Shown here: positions 43,353-52,763 of the stretch, in pieces
How positions within the stretch are numbered: position 1 is the first letter of the stretch
How the letters are laid out: each line of letters starts with the position of its first letter
From: Rhizobium acidisoli
GTDB lineage: Bacteria > Pseudomonadota > Alphaproteobacteria > Rhizobiales > Rhizobiaceae
Reading direction: 5' to 3'
Assembly (NCBI RefSeq): GCF_002531755.2
Contig: NZ_CP034998.1
Coordinates: 744,001-808,000, forward strand
Length of the DNA: 64,000 nucleotides
Notes under the pieces: model-generated
What the model saw: the letters and a program-made list of their open reading frames with translations, nothing else
What the model was told of the DNA's origin: nothing
Databases searched by the model: none
Program-made: the position numbers and the translations under genes

Positions 43353-43916
43353 ATGCCCGACAACACCGGAATCTATGCCTCCTTCAGCCTCGAACCGGTC
43401 GAACAGACCTTTCTGACCGAGAAGGAAGGCCGGCCGATTTTTGCCGACAAGGAATTCGTCCGCATCTTCATCGCCGGCGACAAACATACCGAGGTCTACC
43501 GTGAGGTGACCGACAACGACAAACAGCGCTTTTCCGACGCCTACAAACGGTTCAAGGAAGGCGCCGAGGCCCGTGAGCAGCTGACCGGCACGCCGCTTTC
43601 GCAATGGCCCTATCTCAAGCCCAGCCAGATCAAGGAGATGGAGGCGGTCAACATCTATACCGTCGAGCAGCTCGCAGCCCTTTCCGACACCGCCAAGCAG
43701 AAGATCGGCATGGGCGCCAACGAGCTTACCGCCGCCGCCCGGGCCTATCTCGCCACTGCCGAAAACTCCAGCGCGGCGTCCGCCTTTGCCGCCGAAAACG
43801 AGCGGCTGAAGGACGAGGTCACCCGCCTGCAGGCGCAGATGAAGGAGATGGCCTCGCGCTTCGAGGCGCTCGAAAGCGAAAGCGGCAGCAAGTCCCGAGG
43901 TCGGCAAGCAGCCTGA
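43353..43916 (+). CDS. late phage protein with C-terminal coiled coil
   Basis: The product is 187 residues. The N-terminal part (TFLTEKEGRPIFADKEFVRIFIAGDKHTEVYREVTDND.QRF..AY..FK) is a motif common in phage proteins near capsid genes. KEMEAVNIYTVEQLAALSD resembles a helix-hairpin-helix. The C-terminal 45 residues form a heptad-type coiled coil (AAENERLKDEVTRLQAQMKEMASRFEALE). Role unknown, possibly head completion. Confidence 0.75.
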   Translation: MPDNTGIYASFSLEPVEQTFLTEKEGRPIFADKEFVRIFIAGDKHTEVYREVTDNDKQRFSDAYKRFKEGAEAREQLTGTPLSQWPYLKPSQIKEMEAVNIYTVEQLAALSDTAKQKIGMGANELTAAARAYLATAENSSAASAFAAENERLKDEVTRLQAQMKEMASRFEALESESGSKSRGRQAA

Positions 43917-43936
43917 AGATGCGCTGACGCAAGCAG

Positions 43937-44054
43937 CCCCCTCATCCGACCCTTCGGGCCACCTTCTCCCCGCTGGGGAGAAGGGAGAATCGAGACGCCG
44001 CCACCTGTCTCTTCTCCCCAGCAGGGAGAAGGTGCCGGCAGGCGGATGAGGGGG
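43937..44054. repeat. long inverted repeat between virion genes
   Basis: CCCCTCATCCG and CACCTTCTCCCC..GGGGAGAAGG form outer and inner arms mirrored by CTTCTCCCC..GGGAGAAGGTG and CGGATGAGGGG. The downstream flank CCACACGGCACA matches the end of the repeats at 1-45 and 23104-23143. It separates the coiled-coil gene from the next virion gene and could form a strong transcript hairpin. Confidence 0.85.
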
Positions 44055-44108
44055 CCACACGGCACACCTGTCCCGCCACGCCCACCGCCCTGAACAGGAG
44101 ATCCGCGC

Positions 44109-44816
44109 ATGTCGCTCTTGACCATCATTCAGAACGTCTGCGCGGAAATCGACCTCGATCCGCCGACGGCCGTCATGTCTTCGGCGGATCCGCAGATCAT
44201 GCAGCTGCGCATCCTCTCCACCCGCGCCGGCCGCGACCTGGTGCGCGAGCATGACTGGTCGGCGCTGATGGTGCGGCGGCAGTTCGTGGCGACCGGTGCA
44301 AATCCGGAACCGGCCGAGCCGCCGGATGACTGGAACCGCTTCGCCGCCAATGCCAAGATCTGGAACGCCTCGCGCCTCTGGCAGCTCAACGGCCCTGTCG
44401 AGCCGCAGACCTGGCAGCGCCAGACGATCCTCAATTCCAACCCGGTGCCGCAGATCTGGCGCATGGCCGGCGGCAAGCTCGACATCTACCCGAACGTCTC
44501 GGGCGAGACGATGGAATATGCCTATATCTCCGGCTTCTGGGTGGCGGTGAATGGCGGCGCGACCACTGCGGCGAATTGGGCAAACGACACCGATACCGCC
44601 CGTTTTCCCGAAGACCTTCTCGAACTCTCGCTGATCTGGCGCTGGAAGCGGGCCAAGGGCCTCGATTACGGCGAGGAGATCGCCAGTTTCGAGCGATCCA
44701 AGGAATCGGCGATCGGCGCCGACCGGGCGGCAAGCCCTGTCGGCCTCTCGCTGCCGGCGAGGGGTGAAGCGCCTGAGAATTATTGGCCCGGCACGATCAC
44801 GGTGGCAAATCCATGA
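44109..44816 (+). CDS. head-to-tail adaptor-type protein
   Basis: The product is 235 residues. MSLLTIIQNVCAEIDLDPPTAVMSSADPQIMQLRILSTRAGRDLVREHDW is the usual opening of phage head-tail joining (gp4/gp6-like) proteins that bind under the portal. The later part is Trp-rich. It overlaps the next gene by four bases. An AGGAGAT ribosome site is present. Confidence 0.75.
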   Translation: MSLLTIIQNVCAEIDLDPPTAVMSSADPQIMQLRILSTRAGRDLVREHDWSALMVRRQFVATGANPEPAEPPDDWNRFAANAKIWNASRLWQLNGPVEPQTWQRQTILNSNPVPQIWRMAGGKLDIYPNVSGETMEYAYISGFWVAVNGGATTAANWANDTDTARFPEDLLELSLIWRWKRAKGLDYGEEIASFERSKESAIGADRAASPVGLSLPARGEAPENYWPGTITVANP

Positions 44817-46636
44817 CCCGCAGACCTGTCCCTCCGAATGGGCGCACCGGCCGCGTTTCGCCGAGCAAGGACTGGATCGCGCCGATCGGCGGCTGGCGAA
44901 CCGATGTCGAGATGGCGGATATGCCCGCGGATGCGGCGTTTCAGCTCGACAATTTCTTCCCCGAGGCCAACCGTGTGCGCGCCCGCTACGGCTTCCTTGC
45001 CTTCTCAACCGGCCTTGGCGGCGACGTGCAGACGGTCATCCCCTATTCGGGCGTCAGCAACAGGCTGTTTGCCGCTGCCGGCGACAAGATCTTCGACGTC
45101 ACGGTGGGCGGCGCTGCCGGTGCGCCTGTCGTCTCGGGCATGGCGAGCGCCCATTGGTCGGTGCAGCAATATACCAACCCGGCCGGCCAGGAATTCCTGC
45201 GTCTCGTCAACGGCCTCGACACGCCGCTGCTTTTCAACGGCACCTCCTGGACGAATAATTTTCTGGTGGGCACGGCAGCGCTCGCCACCCAGAACGTCGC
45301 CGTCCGCAACACGCCCTATACGCTGAGCTTCTTCGGTACCGGCTCCGTCACGCTCTCCGGCGCCTTCTCCGGTACGCTGAACGGCACCGGCGTCAACAAC
45401 CGCGTGTCGCTTCCCTTCACGCCCGCGGCCGGCACGCTTGTCGTCACCGTGACGGGAACGGTCACCAATGCGCAGCTCGAAAAGGGCGCGGTCGCCACGC
45501 CTTACGTCGCCTCGACGATGATATCAGGCATATCGGACTCGTCGCTGCTGATCGCGGTGACGGCCTATCGCTCGCGCCTGTGGTTCATCGAGAAGAATTC
45601 GACCAATGTCTGGTATCTCGCCACCGACGCCGTCAGCGGCGCGGCGACGGTTCTGCCGGTCGGCGGCAACATGAAATACGGCGGCACGCTGGTTGCGATC
45701 AACGTCTGGACGATTCCGGTTTCCACGGGCCTGCAGCAGTGCCTGGTGCTGATCTCCTCGGAAGGCGAGGTGATCGTCTTCCAGGGTTCCGATCCATCGA
45801 GTATTGCGAACTGGGGGCTGATCGGCACCTTCAAGCTCGGCCGGCCGCTCGGCAGCGACCGATGCCTGCTGTCGGTCGGCGCGGATCTGGCGATCATGAC
45901 GACCGATGGCATCGTGCCGATCACCAAGGCGGTGCAGCTCGACCGCGGCGCCACCAGCCTCGGGGCGATTACTGCGAGAATCGGCCCGACATGGCGCGAG
46001 ACGGTGGCGGCAACCGGCACGACCTCGCAGGAATGGCAGCTTTCGAGCTTCCCGGCGCGGCAGATGGCGATCGTCAACCTGCCGTCCTCCTTCGGCCCCT
46101 ATCAATATGTCATGAACACCGAAACCGGCGCCTGGTGCCGCTTCGTCGGCATGCCCGCCTCCTGCTGGGCGAGCTGGCAGGATCGGCTGTTCTTCGGCGC
46201 CGGCGACGGCACGGTCTATGAGGCCGAGGTCGGCGCCAACGACAATGGCGTGGCGATCGACGCACTGATGGTCGGCGCCTGGAGCCGCTATGGCGACGGG
46301 CTTTCGACCAAGCTCTCGAAGCTGATCGGGGTGACGGCGCAGATCGGCGTTTCCTCGCTGATGTATGGCGGGATCTCGGTGGATTACCAGACCAAGATTC
46401 CCACAGCGCTGCTGTCGTCGGTCGAAAACAACGCGGCGGCGAAATGGGGAACGGCGGTCTGGGGAGTCTCGAAATTCCCCGGCGTTTCGCTGGTGCGCAA
46501 ATTCGCCTCCGCCGGCGGCGCCGGCTCGGCCTTGGCGCCGACGATCCGCGCGCTGATTTCCGGCTCCTCCGGCTCCGTCTCCGAGGCGGCCGTCGTCGGC
46601 GGCTCGGTGCTTTACGAAAAGGGCGCGCCGATTTGA
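44813..46636 (+). CDS. large tail/hub protein of podovirus type
   Basis: The product is 607 residues. The N-terminus DWIAPIGGWRTDVEMADMPADAAFQLDNFFPEANRVRARYGFLAFSTGLGG is the typical start of phage proteins that thread beta-propeller-like domains around the tail tube (P22 gp10-like position). Several later segments are beta-rich. It is coupled to the adaptor gene by ATGA overlap and to the next gene by TTGA overlap. Confidence 0.75.
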   Translation: MTRRPVPPNGRTGRVSPSKDWIAPIGGWRTDVEMADMPADAAFQLDNFFPEANRVRARYGFLAFSTGLGGDVQTVIPYSGVSNRLFAAAGDKIFDVTVGGAAGAPVVSGMASAHWSVQQYTNPAGQEFLRLVNGLDTPLLFNGTSWTNNFLVGTAALATQNVAVRNTPYTLSFFGTGSVTLSGAFSGTLNGTGVNNRVSLPFTPAAGTLVVTVTGTVTNAQLEKGAVATPYVASTMISGISDSSLLIAVTAYRSRLWFIEKNSTNVWYLATDAVSGAATVLPVGGNMKYGGTLVAINVWTIPVSTGLQQCLVLISSEGEVIVFQGSDPSSIANWGLIGTFKLGRPLGSDRCLLSVGADLAIMTTDGIVPITKAVQLDRGATSLGAITARIGPTWRETVAATGTTSQEWQLSSFPARQMAIVNLPSSFGPYQYVMNTETGAWCRFVGMPASCWASWQDRLFFGAGDGTVYEAEVGANDNGVAIDALMVGAWSRYGDGLSTKLSKLIGVTAQIGVSSLMYGGISVDYQTKIPTALLSSVENNAAAKWGTAVWGVSKFPGVSLVRKFASAGGAGSALAPTIRALISGSSGSVSEAAVVGGSVLYEKGAPI

Positions 46637-47049
46637 TCGTCTCCGAACCGCGCGAGGACATCGCTGCCTGGGTCGCCGGCCGGATCGGCGTCAGCTTCCA
46701 CCCGCCTTACACCGCGCTTGCTCATGTCGACCGCGGCCGGATCATTGCCGGCTTCGTCTTCAACGTCTGGACCGCGCATGATGTCGAGGTCTCGCTTGCC
46801 GCCGACCGGCTGACGCGGACGCTGATGCGATCGGTGTTTCACTACGTCGTGCATCAGCTCGGCTGCCGGCGCGCAACCGCCAGGACACAGGCCGACAACC
46901 TTGACGCCCAGACGATGCTCGCAAGGCTCGGCGCACGCCTGGAAGGCCGCCAGCAGGCCTATTTCGGCGACTGCGACGCGCTGCTTTACGCAATCATGAA
47001 GGAGGATTTCCCCTATGGTCTCCACGCCAAAGGCCCCGAAGGCGCCTGA
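46633..47049 (+). CDS. phage GNAT-like acetyltransferase fold protein
   Basis: The product is 138 residues from a TTG at 46633 that overlaps the preceding stop codon. RIIAGFVFNVWTAHDVEVSLAADRLTRTLMRSVFHYVVHQLGCRRATARTQADNLDAQTMLARLGARLEGRQQAYFGDCDALLYAI has the strand-helix order and the terminal N..A..ML..LG.. motif of GNAT enzymes. The Q/RxxGxG/A acetyl-CoA loop is weak, so activity is uncertain. Such proteins are common beside podovirus tail genes. Confidence 0.7.
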   Translation: MIVSEPREDIAAWVAGRIGVSFHPPYTALAHVDRGRIIAGFVFNVWTAHDVEVSLAADRLTRTLMRSVFHYVVHQLGCRRATARTQADNLDAQTMLARLGARLEGRQQAYFGDCDALLYAIMKEDFPYGLHAKGPEGA

Positions 47050-48022
47050 TCCGACACAGACCGCGGCCGCGCAGACAGCGACGAACGTCGACACCGCCAT
47101 CGCCAATGCCGGCTTGAGCCACACCAACCAGTACACACCCGACGGTTCGCTGGAATACAAGCAGACCAGCAAGAGCATCATGAAGGATCAGAACGGCAAG
47201 ACATATGAGCTGCCGGTCTATTCCGCCTATCAGACCTATTCGCCTCAGAACCAGGCGATCTACGACCAGACGCAGCAGACCCAGCTCGGCCTCGCCAAGC
47301 TCGCCAACGACCAGACCGGCAAGATCTCAGGCATCCTCGGCACCAATGTCGATTTGAGCGCCGGCAATGTCGACAAATACGTCAACGATCACTGGCAGTC
47401 CGGCTTCAACAACCAGTGGGATCGCGATCAGGCGAGCCTCGACCAGAGCCTGGCCGACAAAGGCATCTCGATGGGCTCGGCGGCCTACGACAATGCGCTG
47501 CGCGATTTTTCCACCCGCAAGCAGGCGGCCTCCGACCAGTATCTCGGCGACATGTATTCGAATGCCCAGAATTCGATCCTGACCGAGCGCAACCAGCCGC
47601 TGAACGAGATTTCGGCGCTGATGTCGGGATCGCAGGTCCACCAGCCGAGCTACGTCAACACCCCGACGACGCAGCTGCCGAACGTCGACCAGGCCGGCCT
47701 GATCAATGAGAACTACAATCAGAAGATGGGCCAGTACAATCAGCAGGTCGCCCAGTCGAACGCCGCGATGGGCGGTCTCTTCGGCCTCGGCGGCTCACTG
47801 CTCGGAGGCTGGGCGATGAAATCCGACCGGCGGCTGAAGGAAGACATCAGACGGGTCGGCACCCTGGATAACGGCCTGCCGGTCTACGCCTTCCGCTACA
47901 AGGACGGCGGCCCGATGCAGCTCGGCCTGATGTCGGATGACGTGCGCGGGGTCCACCCGGATGCCGTGTTCGAAGCTGCCGACGGTTTCGATCGCGTCGA
48001 TTACGAGAGGGCAGTGGCATGA
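47015..48022 (+). CDS. virion protein with S74-like C-terminal chaperone domain
   Basis: The product is 335 residues, with AAGGAGG upstream of the ATG. The N-terminal region is Gln/Asn-rich with helical repeats (QAIYDQTQQTQLGLAKLANDQTGKISG). After a Gly-rich hydrophobic segment (GGLFGLGGSLLGGWA) the C-terminus KSDRRLKEDIRRVGTLDNGLPVYAFRYK...LGLMSDDV matches the intramolecular-chaperone (peptidase S74) motif SDxRLKxDI found at the ends of tail fibres. Here it ends a small, probably ejection-type, protein. Overlaps the next gene. Confidence 0.75.
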   Translation: MVSTPKAPKAPDPTQTAAAQTATNVDTAIANAGLSHTNQYTPDGSLEYKQTSKSIMKDQNGKTYELPVYSAYQTYSPQNQAIYDQTQQTQLGLAKLANDQTGKISGILGTNVDLSAGNVDKYVNDHWQSGFNNQWDRDQASLDQSLADKGISMGSAAYDNALRDFSTRKQAASDQYLGDMYSNAQNSILTERNQPLNEISALMSGSQVHQPSYVNTPTTQLPNVDQAGLINENYNQKMGQYNQQVAQSNAAMGGLFGLGGSLLGGWAMKSDRRLKEDIRRVGTLDNGLPVYAFRYKDGGPMQLGLMSDDVRGVHPDAVFEAADGFDRVDYERAVA

Positions 48023-48336
48023 TCCCAACCATCTCAGGCGGCAATACCGGCAGGACCCAGGCCGACATCGACGACAAGCGCAAGCAACTGGCCTACGCCA
48101 TGCTGGAGCAGGGCATGGATGCGAGCCCGGTGCAATCGCCGTGGGAAGGGATCGCGCGGCTTGCCGAAGGCGGGCTCGGCGGCTTGGCGGTTCGTCAACA
48201 GCGGCAGGAGCAGCAGGCAGGCGCCGGTCAAGGTGCCGGCGTTTCGACAGGCCAGCCTTCCAAACCAGCGCCGGCCTCTCCCGGCTTCCTGTCGCTGTTC
48301 TTCGGTGGTGGGCCGACGCGCCGGATTGACGGCTGA
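48019..48336 (+). CDS. small phage protein, paralogue of the N-terminus at 48487
   Basis: The product is 105 residues. ISGGNTGRTQADIDDKRKQLAYAMLEQGMDASPVQSPWEGIARLAEGGLGGLAVRQQRQEQQAG aligns along 65 residues with the start of the next large gene (FGGDTGKTQGDISDRRKQLADAMLQQGMNSGPVQSPWQGAARL). It ends in a Pro-rich tail. The pair is a tandem duplication; this copy is short. Confidence 0.7.
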   Translation: MIPTISGGNTGRTQADIDDKRKQLAYAMLEQGMDASPVQSPWEGIARLAEGGLGGLAVRQQRQEQQAGAGQGAGVSTGQPSKPAPASPGFLSLFFGGGPTRRIDG

Positions 48337-48486
48337 ACTAGGACATCAGCGGGGTAACGGCGTGCTGATCGGTTCCGATACAGGGACGACGGTCCGATCC
48401 AGATCGGCCTCATGTTCAACAATGTGTGAAAAATCCATCCAGACAGACGGTTTCGACCGCGTCTTCTACGAAAGGGCAGTGGACCA
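48337..48486 (+). pseudogene. decayed duplicate of the S74-like gene end
   Basis: Between the two paralogues, disrupted frames read GPIQIGLMFNNV and DGFDRVFYERAV, matching GGPMQLGLMSDDV and DGFDRVDYERAV at the end of the 47015-48022 gene. A TGA and frame changes break it. It marks the boundary of a tandem duplication of the segment 47.9-48.2 kb. Confidence 0.8.
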
Positions 48487-50556
48487 ATGTCACTAGCGTC
48501 ATTCATTTTCGGCGGCGATACCGGCAAGACACAGGGCGACATCAGCGACCGGCGCAAGCAGCTGGCTGATGCCATGCTGCAGCAGGGCATGAATTCAGGC
48601 CCCGTACAATCCCCCTGGCAAGGGGCCGCGCGTCTTGTCCAGGCGCTTCTGGGCGGGCTGGCGATCCGCCAGCAGGAGCAGCAGGCAAGCGGCGAGGGCA
48701 GCGCGGCGCCGGCCGGCGATCCGGGCGACTATCCCTTCGCGCCGCTGCCCGACAACGGGCCCGTTCCGCCGGAAAGACCCAGTCTCGACCCGCTGATGAC
48801 GACGGACGATCGCGGCGAACAGCCGATGGCCCCGGCCGCCCAGCCCGGCGCCGGTCTCTTCGCGCCGCTGCCCGACAACGGGCCTATTCCGACGCCGAAG
48901 CCCTATCGCGACCCGATGGTCACGACGGACTATCGCCGGGCGGCCGAGCAGCCTGGCGACGATCCCTTCGCACCGCCCGCCAACCTTCCCATTCCGACGC
49001 CGCGGCCTTATCGCGACCCGATGGTTACGACCGACTATCGCCGCGAGCAGCCGATGGCGGCCGATGAACCAGGCGACGACGTCTTCGCTCCGCTGCCTGA
49101 CAACGGACCCATTCCCTCGCCGAAACCTGGCTATCGCGACCCGCAGGTCACGACCGACGAACGCCGCCAACAGCCCGCGGCGCCAATTGCTGGCGGCGGC
49201 GCCGCCGGATCCGCAAACGACGGGGCAGAGCTTCAAACGATTCTGTCCGATCCCGTTCGTAGCGCCAACCTGCCGGCCGGCATGCGCAACAACAATCCCG
49301 CCAATCTCAAATACGTCGGGCAGCATGGGCCAGGGATCATCGGCCCTTCCGAGAACACCGACCAGGGCGATCCGCAAGTCGTCTATGCCACGCCGGAAGC
49401 GGGCATGCGGCACAATATCTGGCAGATCATGAGGAAGTATCGAAAGGGCATGCTGACGCCGAACCAGATGATCGCTGGCGACAGCGGCTGGACGCCTAAA
49501 TCTTTTACGGCGGCTGCCCACGTTGCGCAAATGATGGGCATCGGCCCTGACGACGATCTCCAACTGAACGACCCGGCTATGGCAAAGAAGTTCGTTCGCG
49601 CCCTCGTCACTCAGGAGCAGGGAACATCGGGCGCTCTTTATCCGGACAGTATGATTGAAGCGGCGATCGCGGCACAGACCGCTGGGACCGCGCATGCCGT
49701 CCCTACGCGGACCAAGGTGCCCATTCCGACGCCGCGGCCGGAATATCCCGATCCGCAGATGACGACGGACGAGCGCCGCCAGCAGCCCGCGACCGCGCCC
49801 CAGCTGCCTGGCGACGATCCCTTCGTTCCAACGGGCAAAGTGCCCGTTCCTACGCCAAAACCCAGCCGCCACGATCGGCAGGCGGTAAGGGGCACTCCCC
49901 GCCAGCAACCCGTCGACGCCGATGTCTTCGACGGCTTCATGGGTACGATCAAGAACGGCTATAAGCAGCGGGATGGGTCGATCATCAAGGTGACCAACCC
50001 TTATGGTCTTGCGGCTATCGCCTCGACGGGCCAGTCCGAAAGCCAGTTCTCGGCCAAGAGAGCCAATAGTTCCTGGTCCGACCCAAGCAAGAGCGGAAAG
50101 CCCGGCAGATCAGGCGCCATCATGTCGTGGCGTAACACCCGACTGCAGGCACTTTACGACTTCGCCGCCGCCAAGGGCGAAAAGCCGGGTGCGATCAGCC
50201 CGCAGACACAGGCCGAGTTCTTCCTGCAGGAGGACCCTCGCCTGATCACCAGGCTGAACGCCGCTCAATCGCTCGAGGAGGCGCAACGCCTGATGAACAG
50301 AGCTTGGGCTTTTCGAGATTACAATGTTCCGGGGAACCAGGAAGCCGCAAACCGGTTCGCAAGAGCAAAGAGCTTTCTGCCGCAGTACCAGACTGACGGC
50401 GCCGCCGATCCCTTGGCCCTGCCTGACAACCCGCCCATTTCGACACCGAAACCGGACTCTCGCATTCCGCGGCAGACGATGAACCAGACCCGCGAAGGGC
50501 CTGGGGCCGCGCTCGTGCGTGCACTCCTGGCCCGGGGGCAAAGTGGCCTTTGGTAG
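48487..50556 (+). CDS. multidomain virion lysin / ejection protein with proline repeats
   Basis: The product is 689 residues. Residues 1-70 are the duplicated GGDTGKTQ domain. Residues 75-230 carry repeats of P.PDNGPIP.PKP.YRDP.VTTDYRR. A first globular domain (about 250-390) has AGMRNNNPANLKY and ends QEQGTSGALYP, a pattern of phage structural lysins. More proline repeats lie at about 405-465. A second domain (about 475-640) resembles phage tail lysozyme (NPYGLAAIASTGQSESQFSAK with a candidate Glu, and GAIMSWRNTRLQALYDFA). It probably opens the host wall during DNA entry. Confidence 0.75.
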   Translation: MSLASFIFGGDTGKTQGDISDRRKQLADAMLQQGMNSGPVQSPWQGAARLVQALLGGLAIRQQEQQASGEGSAAPAGDPGDYPFAPLPDNGPVPPERPSLDPLMTTDDRGEQPMAPAAQPGAGLFAPLPDNGPIPTPKPYRDPMVTTDYRRAAEQPGDDPFAPPANLPIPTPRPYRDPMVTTDYRREQPMAADEPGDDVFAPLPDNGPIPSPKPGYRDPQVTTDERRQQPAAPIAGGGAAGSANDGAELQTILSDPVRSANLPAGMRNNNPANLKYVGQHGPGIIGPSENTDQGDPQVVYATPEAGMRHNIWQIMRKYRKGMLTPNQMIAGDSGWTPKSFTAAAHVAQMMGIGPDDDLQLNDPAMAKKFVRALVTQEQGTSGALYPDSMIEAAIAAQTAGTAHAVPTRTKVPIPTPRPEYPDPQMTTDERRQQPATAPQLPGDDPFVPTGKVPVPTPKPSRHDRQAVRGTPRQQPVDADVFDGFMGTIKNGYKQRDGSIIKVTNPYGLAAIASTGQSESQFSAKRANSSWSDPSKSGKPGRSGAIMSWRNTRLQALYDFAAAKGEKPGAISPQTQAEFFLQEDPRLITRLNAAQSLEEAQRLMNRAWAFRDYNVPGNQEAANRFARAKSFLPQYQTDGAADPLALPDNPPISTPKPDSRIPRQTMNQTREGPGAALVRALLARGQSGLW

Positions 50557-50625
50557 CCTAAATTTGGGCTTCCGGGGCAGCAACGCGCGAAAGCTCATTC
50601 GGCACCGGCGCAGCCACCATGGCGG

Positions 50626-51603
50626 CTATACCTTCCTCGATACTGCCTGTTGGTTTGACGTTGTAAACCTCATCGCGATGGCGGCGATATCAAGAAAAGC
50701 AAAGGCAGCAATCAAGGGTATATTTTTGACGCCGAAAATCTTCGTCAAGGAGCTCTTCCAGCCGAAACGCGCCTGCACAGCGCCTTGCAGGGAGTAAATC
50801 CAGATCAAAGGAGCCGGAAGATTGCGTTGAGATTCGACAGTTAGCCCCACCCTGCGCAGGAGTTCGGCCAATCGCTCAAAATTGTAAAGGTTCAAATGCC
50901 GCGGGAAATAATATCCGCCCCATGCACAGCCCGCAAACAGCTGTCTGTCCCAGCCGTCAGTATTAGGCGTTTCGATCAACAGCCGGCCATCCTTCGCCAA
51001 GGCGAGGACAAGGCGCCGCAAACTCTCTTCCGGCTCCCAAAGGTGTTCTATAAGCTGGAGCATGACGATGAGATCAAATGGCTGGGCCGGCAGTTCCGCA
51101 GCTTCGAGCGGCGCTTCGACTAGATTAATTCCTTGTTTTTCCAGGGCGGTACGCGTTTCAGCCGGGAAATGCCAATCGAGACCGAAGAGCTCGAGATCAG
51201 GACGCGCTTGACGAAGTGCAATCAAAAGTTCGCCGTTGCCGCATCCTACATCGAGCACTCTTCCCCGCAAAGGGAGATGCGCGACAACACCCTTAAGGCG
51301 CTTTCGATTGACGATGGTCTTTACTCGCCCAAGGAGATTTGCGCGGCCCTGAAATCTGTTCGAGAAGGTGCCGTAGTTCGCCGGATACATCAAAGACAGT
51401 TGGCTGATGTCGGGCCTCGGATTGAGATAGAAATGACCACATCCATCGCATCGGACGTATCTGAAGGAGTCTTCACTGCCGTGATATATATAGTCGCGCC
51501 CGGTAGCGACAACGGTGGAGCTGTTACTGCCGCAACCGCTGCACGTTGTAGGGGTTGATCTTATATGAGTTGTCGCTTGAGAGTTCATGTTTGCCGCGTT
51601 CAA
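50626..51603 (-). CDS. zinc-ribbon class I methyltransferase (cargo operon, last gene)
   Basis: The product is 325 residues. The N-terminal zinc ribbon CSGCG...CDGCG (about 21-56) is followed by a Methyltransf_23 core with motif I VLDVGCGNG (about 116) and LQLIEHLWEPEESLRRL (about 188). A C-terminal hydrophobic helix is present. This type is frequent in surface-polysaccharide and lipid gene clusters. It is the seventh gene of a leftward operon and converges on the phage lysin gene with a 69-bp gap. Confidence 0.85.
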   Translation of the reverse strand: MNAANMNSQATTHIRSTPTTCSGCGSNSSTVVATGRDYIYHGSEDSFRYVRCDGCGHFYLNPRPDISQLSLMYPANYGTFSNRFQGRANLLGRVKTIVNRKRLKGVVAHLPLRGRVLDVGCGNGELLIALRQARPDLELFGLDWHFPAETRTALEKQGINLVEAPLEAAELPAQPFDLIVMLQLIEHLWEPEESLRRLVLALAKDGRLLIETPNTDGWDRQLFAGCAWGGYYFPRHLNLYNFERLAELLRRVGLTVESQRNLPAPLIWIYSLQGAVQARFGWKSSLTKIFGVKNIPLIAAFAFLDIAAIAMRFTTSNQQAVSRKV

Positions 51604-51614
51604 TACCTTAGACC

Positions 51615-52622
51615 CTAGAGAGCCAACGCATCTTGAACCGAATCTGAGAAATCATTGTTCTTACGATTTCTCGAGAGTCGGATGAATTTTGCAAAACCAC
51701 TGCGCTGCAGGCACCTCGGAAAATGCTCGTAGAAACCACCTTTGAGCAGGTGCCTATGAAGTTTTGCGAGATTGTGCTGCGGAATGGCGGGAAAAAGATG
51801 GTGTTCGATGTGATAGTTGAAATTAGCCTGGTACATAAGCCATTTCTCAAACCAATTAGGGACTGTCGTCCTGGCAAGAGGCATCATGGCCCGCTCCCGT
51901 CCGTCCTCGTAAAGTGGATAGTCCTCGGGCTGATGCTCCGCGATGGTGCGTATGATATTCAGGGCGATTGCGACGGCAGCGATGGGATAACCCCATAACA
52001 GAATGTAGAGATACCATCGGCCCGTGGCGATGCAGAGTGCAAACAGCAAGCCGTTGAAGAGGATGGTCACCATCGGCGCTAACCAGGAAGGCGACAGCGA
52101 GTTACCCGATGCTTTCTTTCGAGCCAGACCACCGTATTTGTCAGCCGCCAGCCACACGCCCATGCCACCGCTCAGCGCCTTTACCATGACCCACGCGAGC
52201 GCCCGGAAGCCCTTGATCGGCTCGCGATAGGGGTAACCATCCTCATCCTTCTCTGTACCCAGATGTGCATGGTGGCTCATGTGGCGTAGTCGATATGCGC
52301 CGACTGACATCCCGACAGGCGCGGCAAAGAATATATCGCACCAGATATCGTTTTTGTTGCGGCTGGAGAAGAGGTGGAAATGCGACGCCTCGTGAACCCA
52401 AAGCAACATGCCCTGCGTTACCGCGGAGTTAATCAGGAATGGCAGCCATAGCACCCACCAAGGGCCGAAGAGCGCGATCGCCCAGGAGATGACGATCTGA
52501 ACCCAGACCATCGTCGTCGCCACGATAATTGCGCGCGGTTGAGGCTGTTTCAACGATTCAAGGAAGCTCTGGTCGACAAGCCTTCTCGCTACCTTCATGC
52601 ATTCATTGAACTGCGCATCCAT
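51615..52622 (-). CDS. membrane fatty-acid (or sphingolipid) desaturase
   Basis: The product is 335 residues. All three histidine boxes are present: HEASH (about 77), HMSHHAH (about 114) and YHIEHH (about 272), placed among four to six membrane segments. It is a di-iron enzyme that introduces a double bond or hydroxyl into an acyl or sphingoid chain in the inner membrane. It sits 11 bp before the zinc-ribbon methyltransferase. Its presence in a prophage cargo operon is unusual. Confidence 0.9.
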   Translation of the reverse strand: MDAQFNECMKVARRLVDQSFLESLKQPQPRAIIVATTMVWVQIVISWAIALFGPWWVLWLPFLINSAVTQGMLLWVHEASHFHLFSSRNKNDIWCDIFFAAPVGMSVGAYRLRHMSHHAHLGTEKDEDGYPYREPIKGFRALAWVMVKALSGGMGVWLAADKYGGLARKKASGNSLSPSWLAPMVTILFNGLLFALCIATGRWYLYILLWGYPIAAVAIALNIIRTIAEHQPEDYPLYEDGRERAMMPLARTTVPNWFEKWLMYQANFNYHIEHHLFPAIPQHNLAKLHRHLLKGGFYEHFPRCLQRSGFAKFIRLSRNRKNNDFSDSVQDALAL

Positions 52623-52763
52623 GCAGTGACCAATCCTCAGGTTTCGAAATTTGAAAGCATCTGCAAGCGCCGGGCTGAAAGGCGACGCTCAAATCTTACA
52701 AACGAATCCGTCGCGGTAGCGACGGACCTCCTTTCCTATACATTCTAGGACCCTCGAAGTAAG

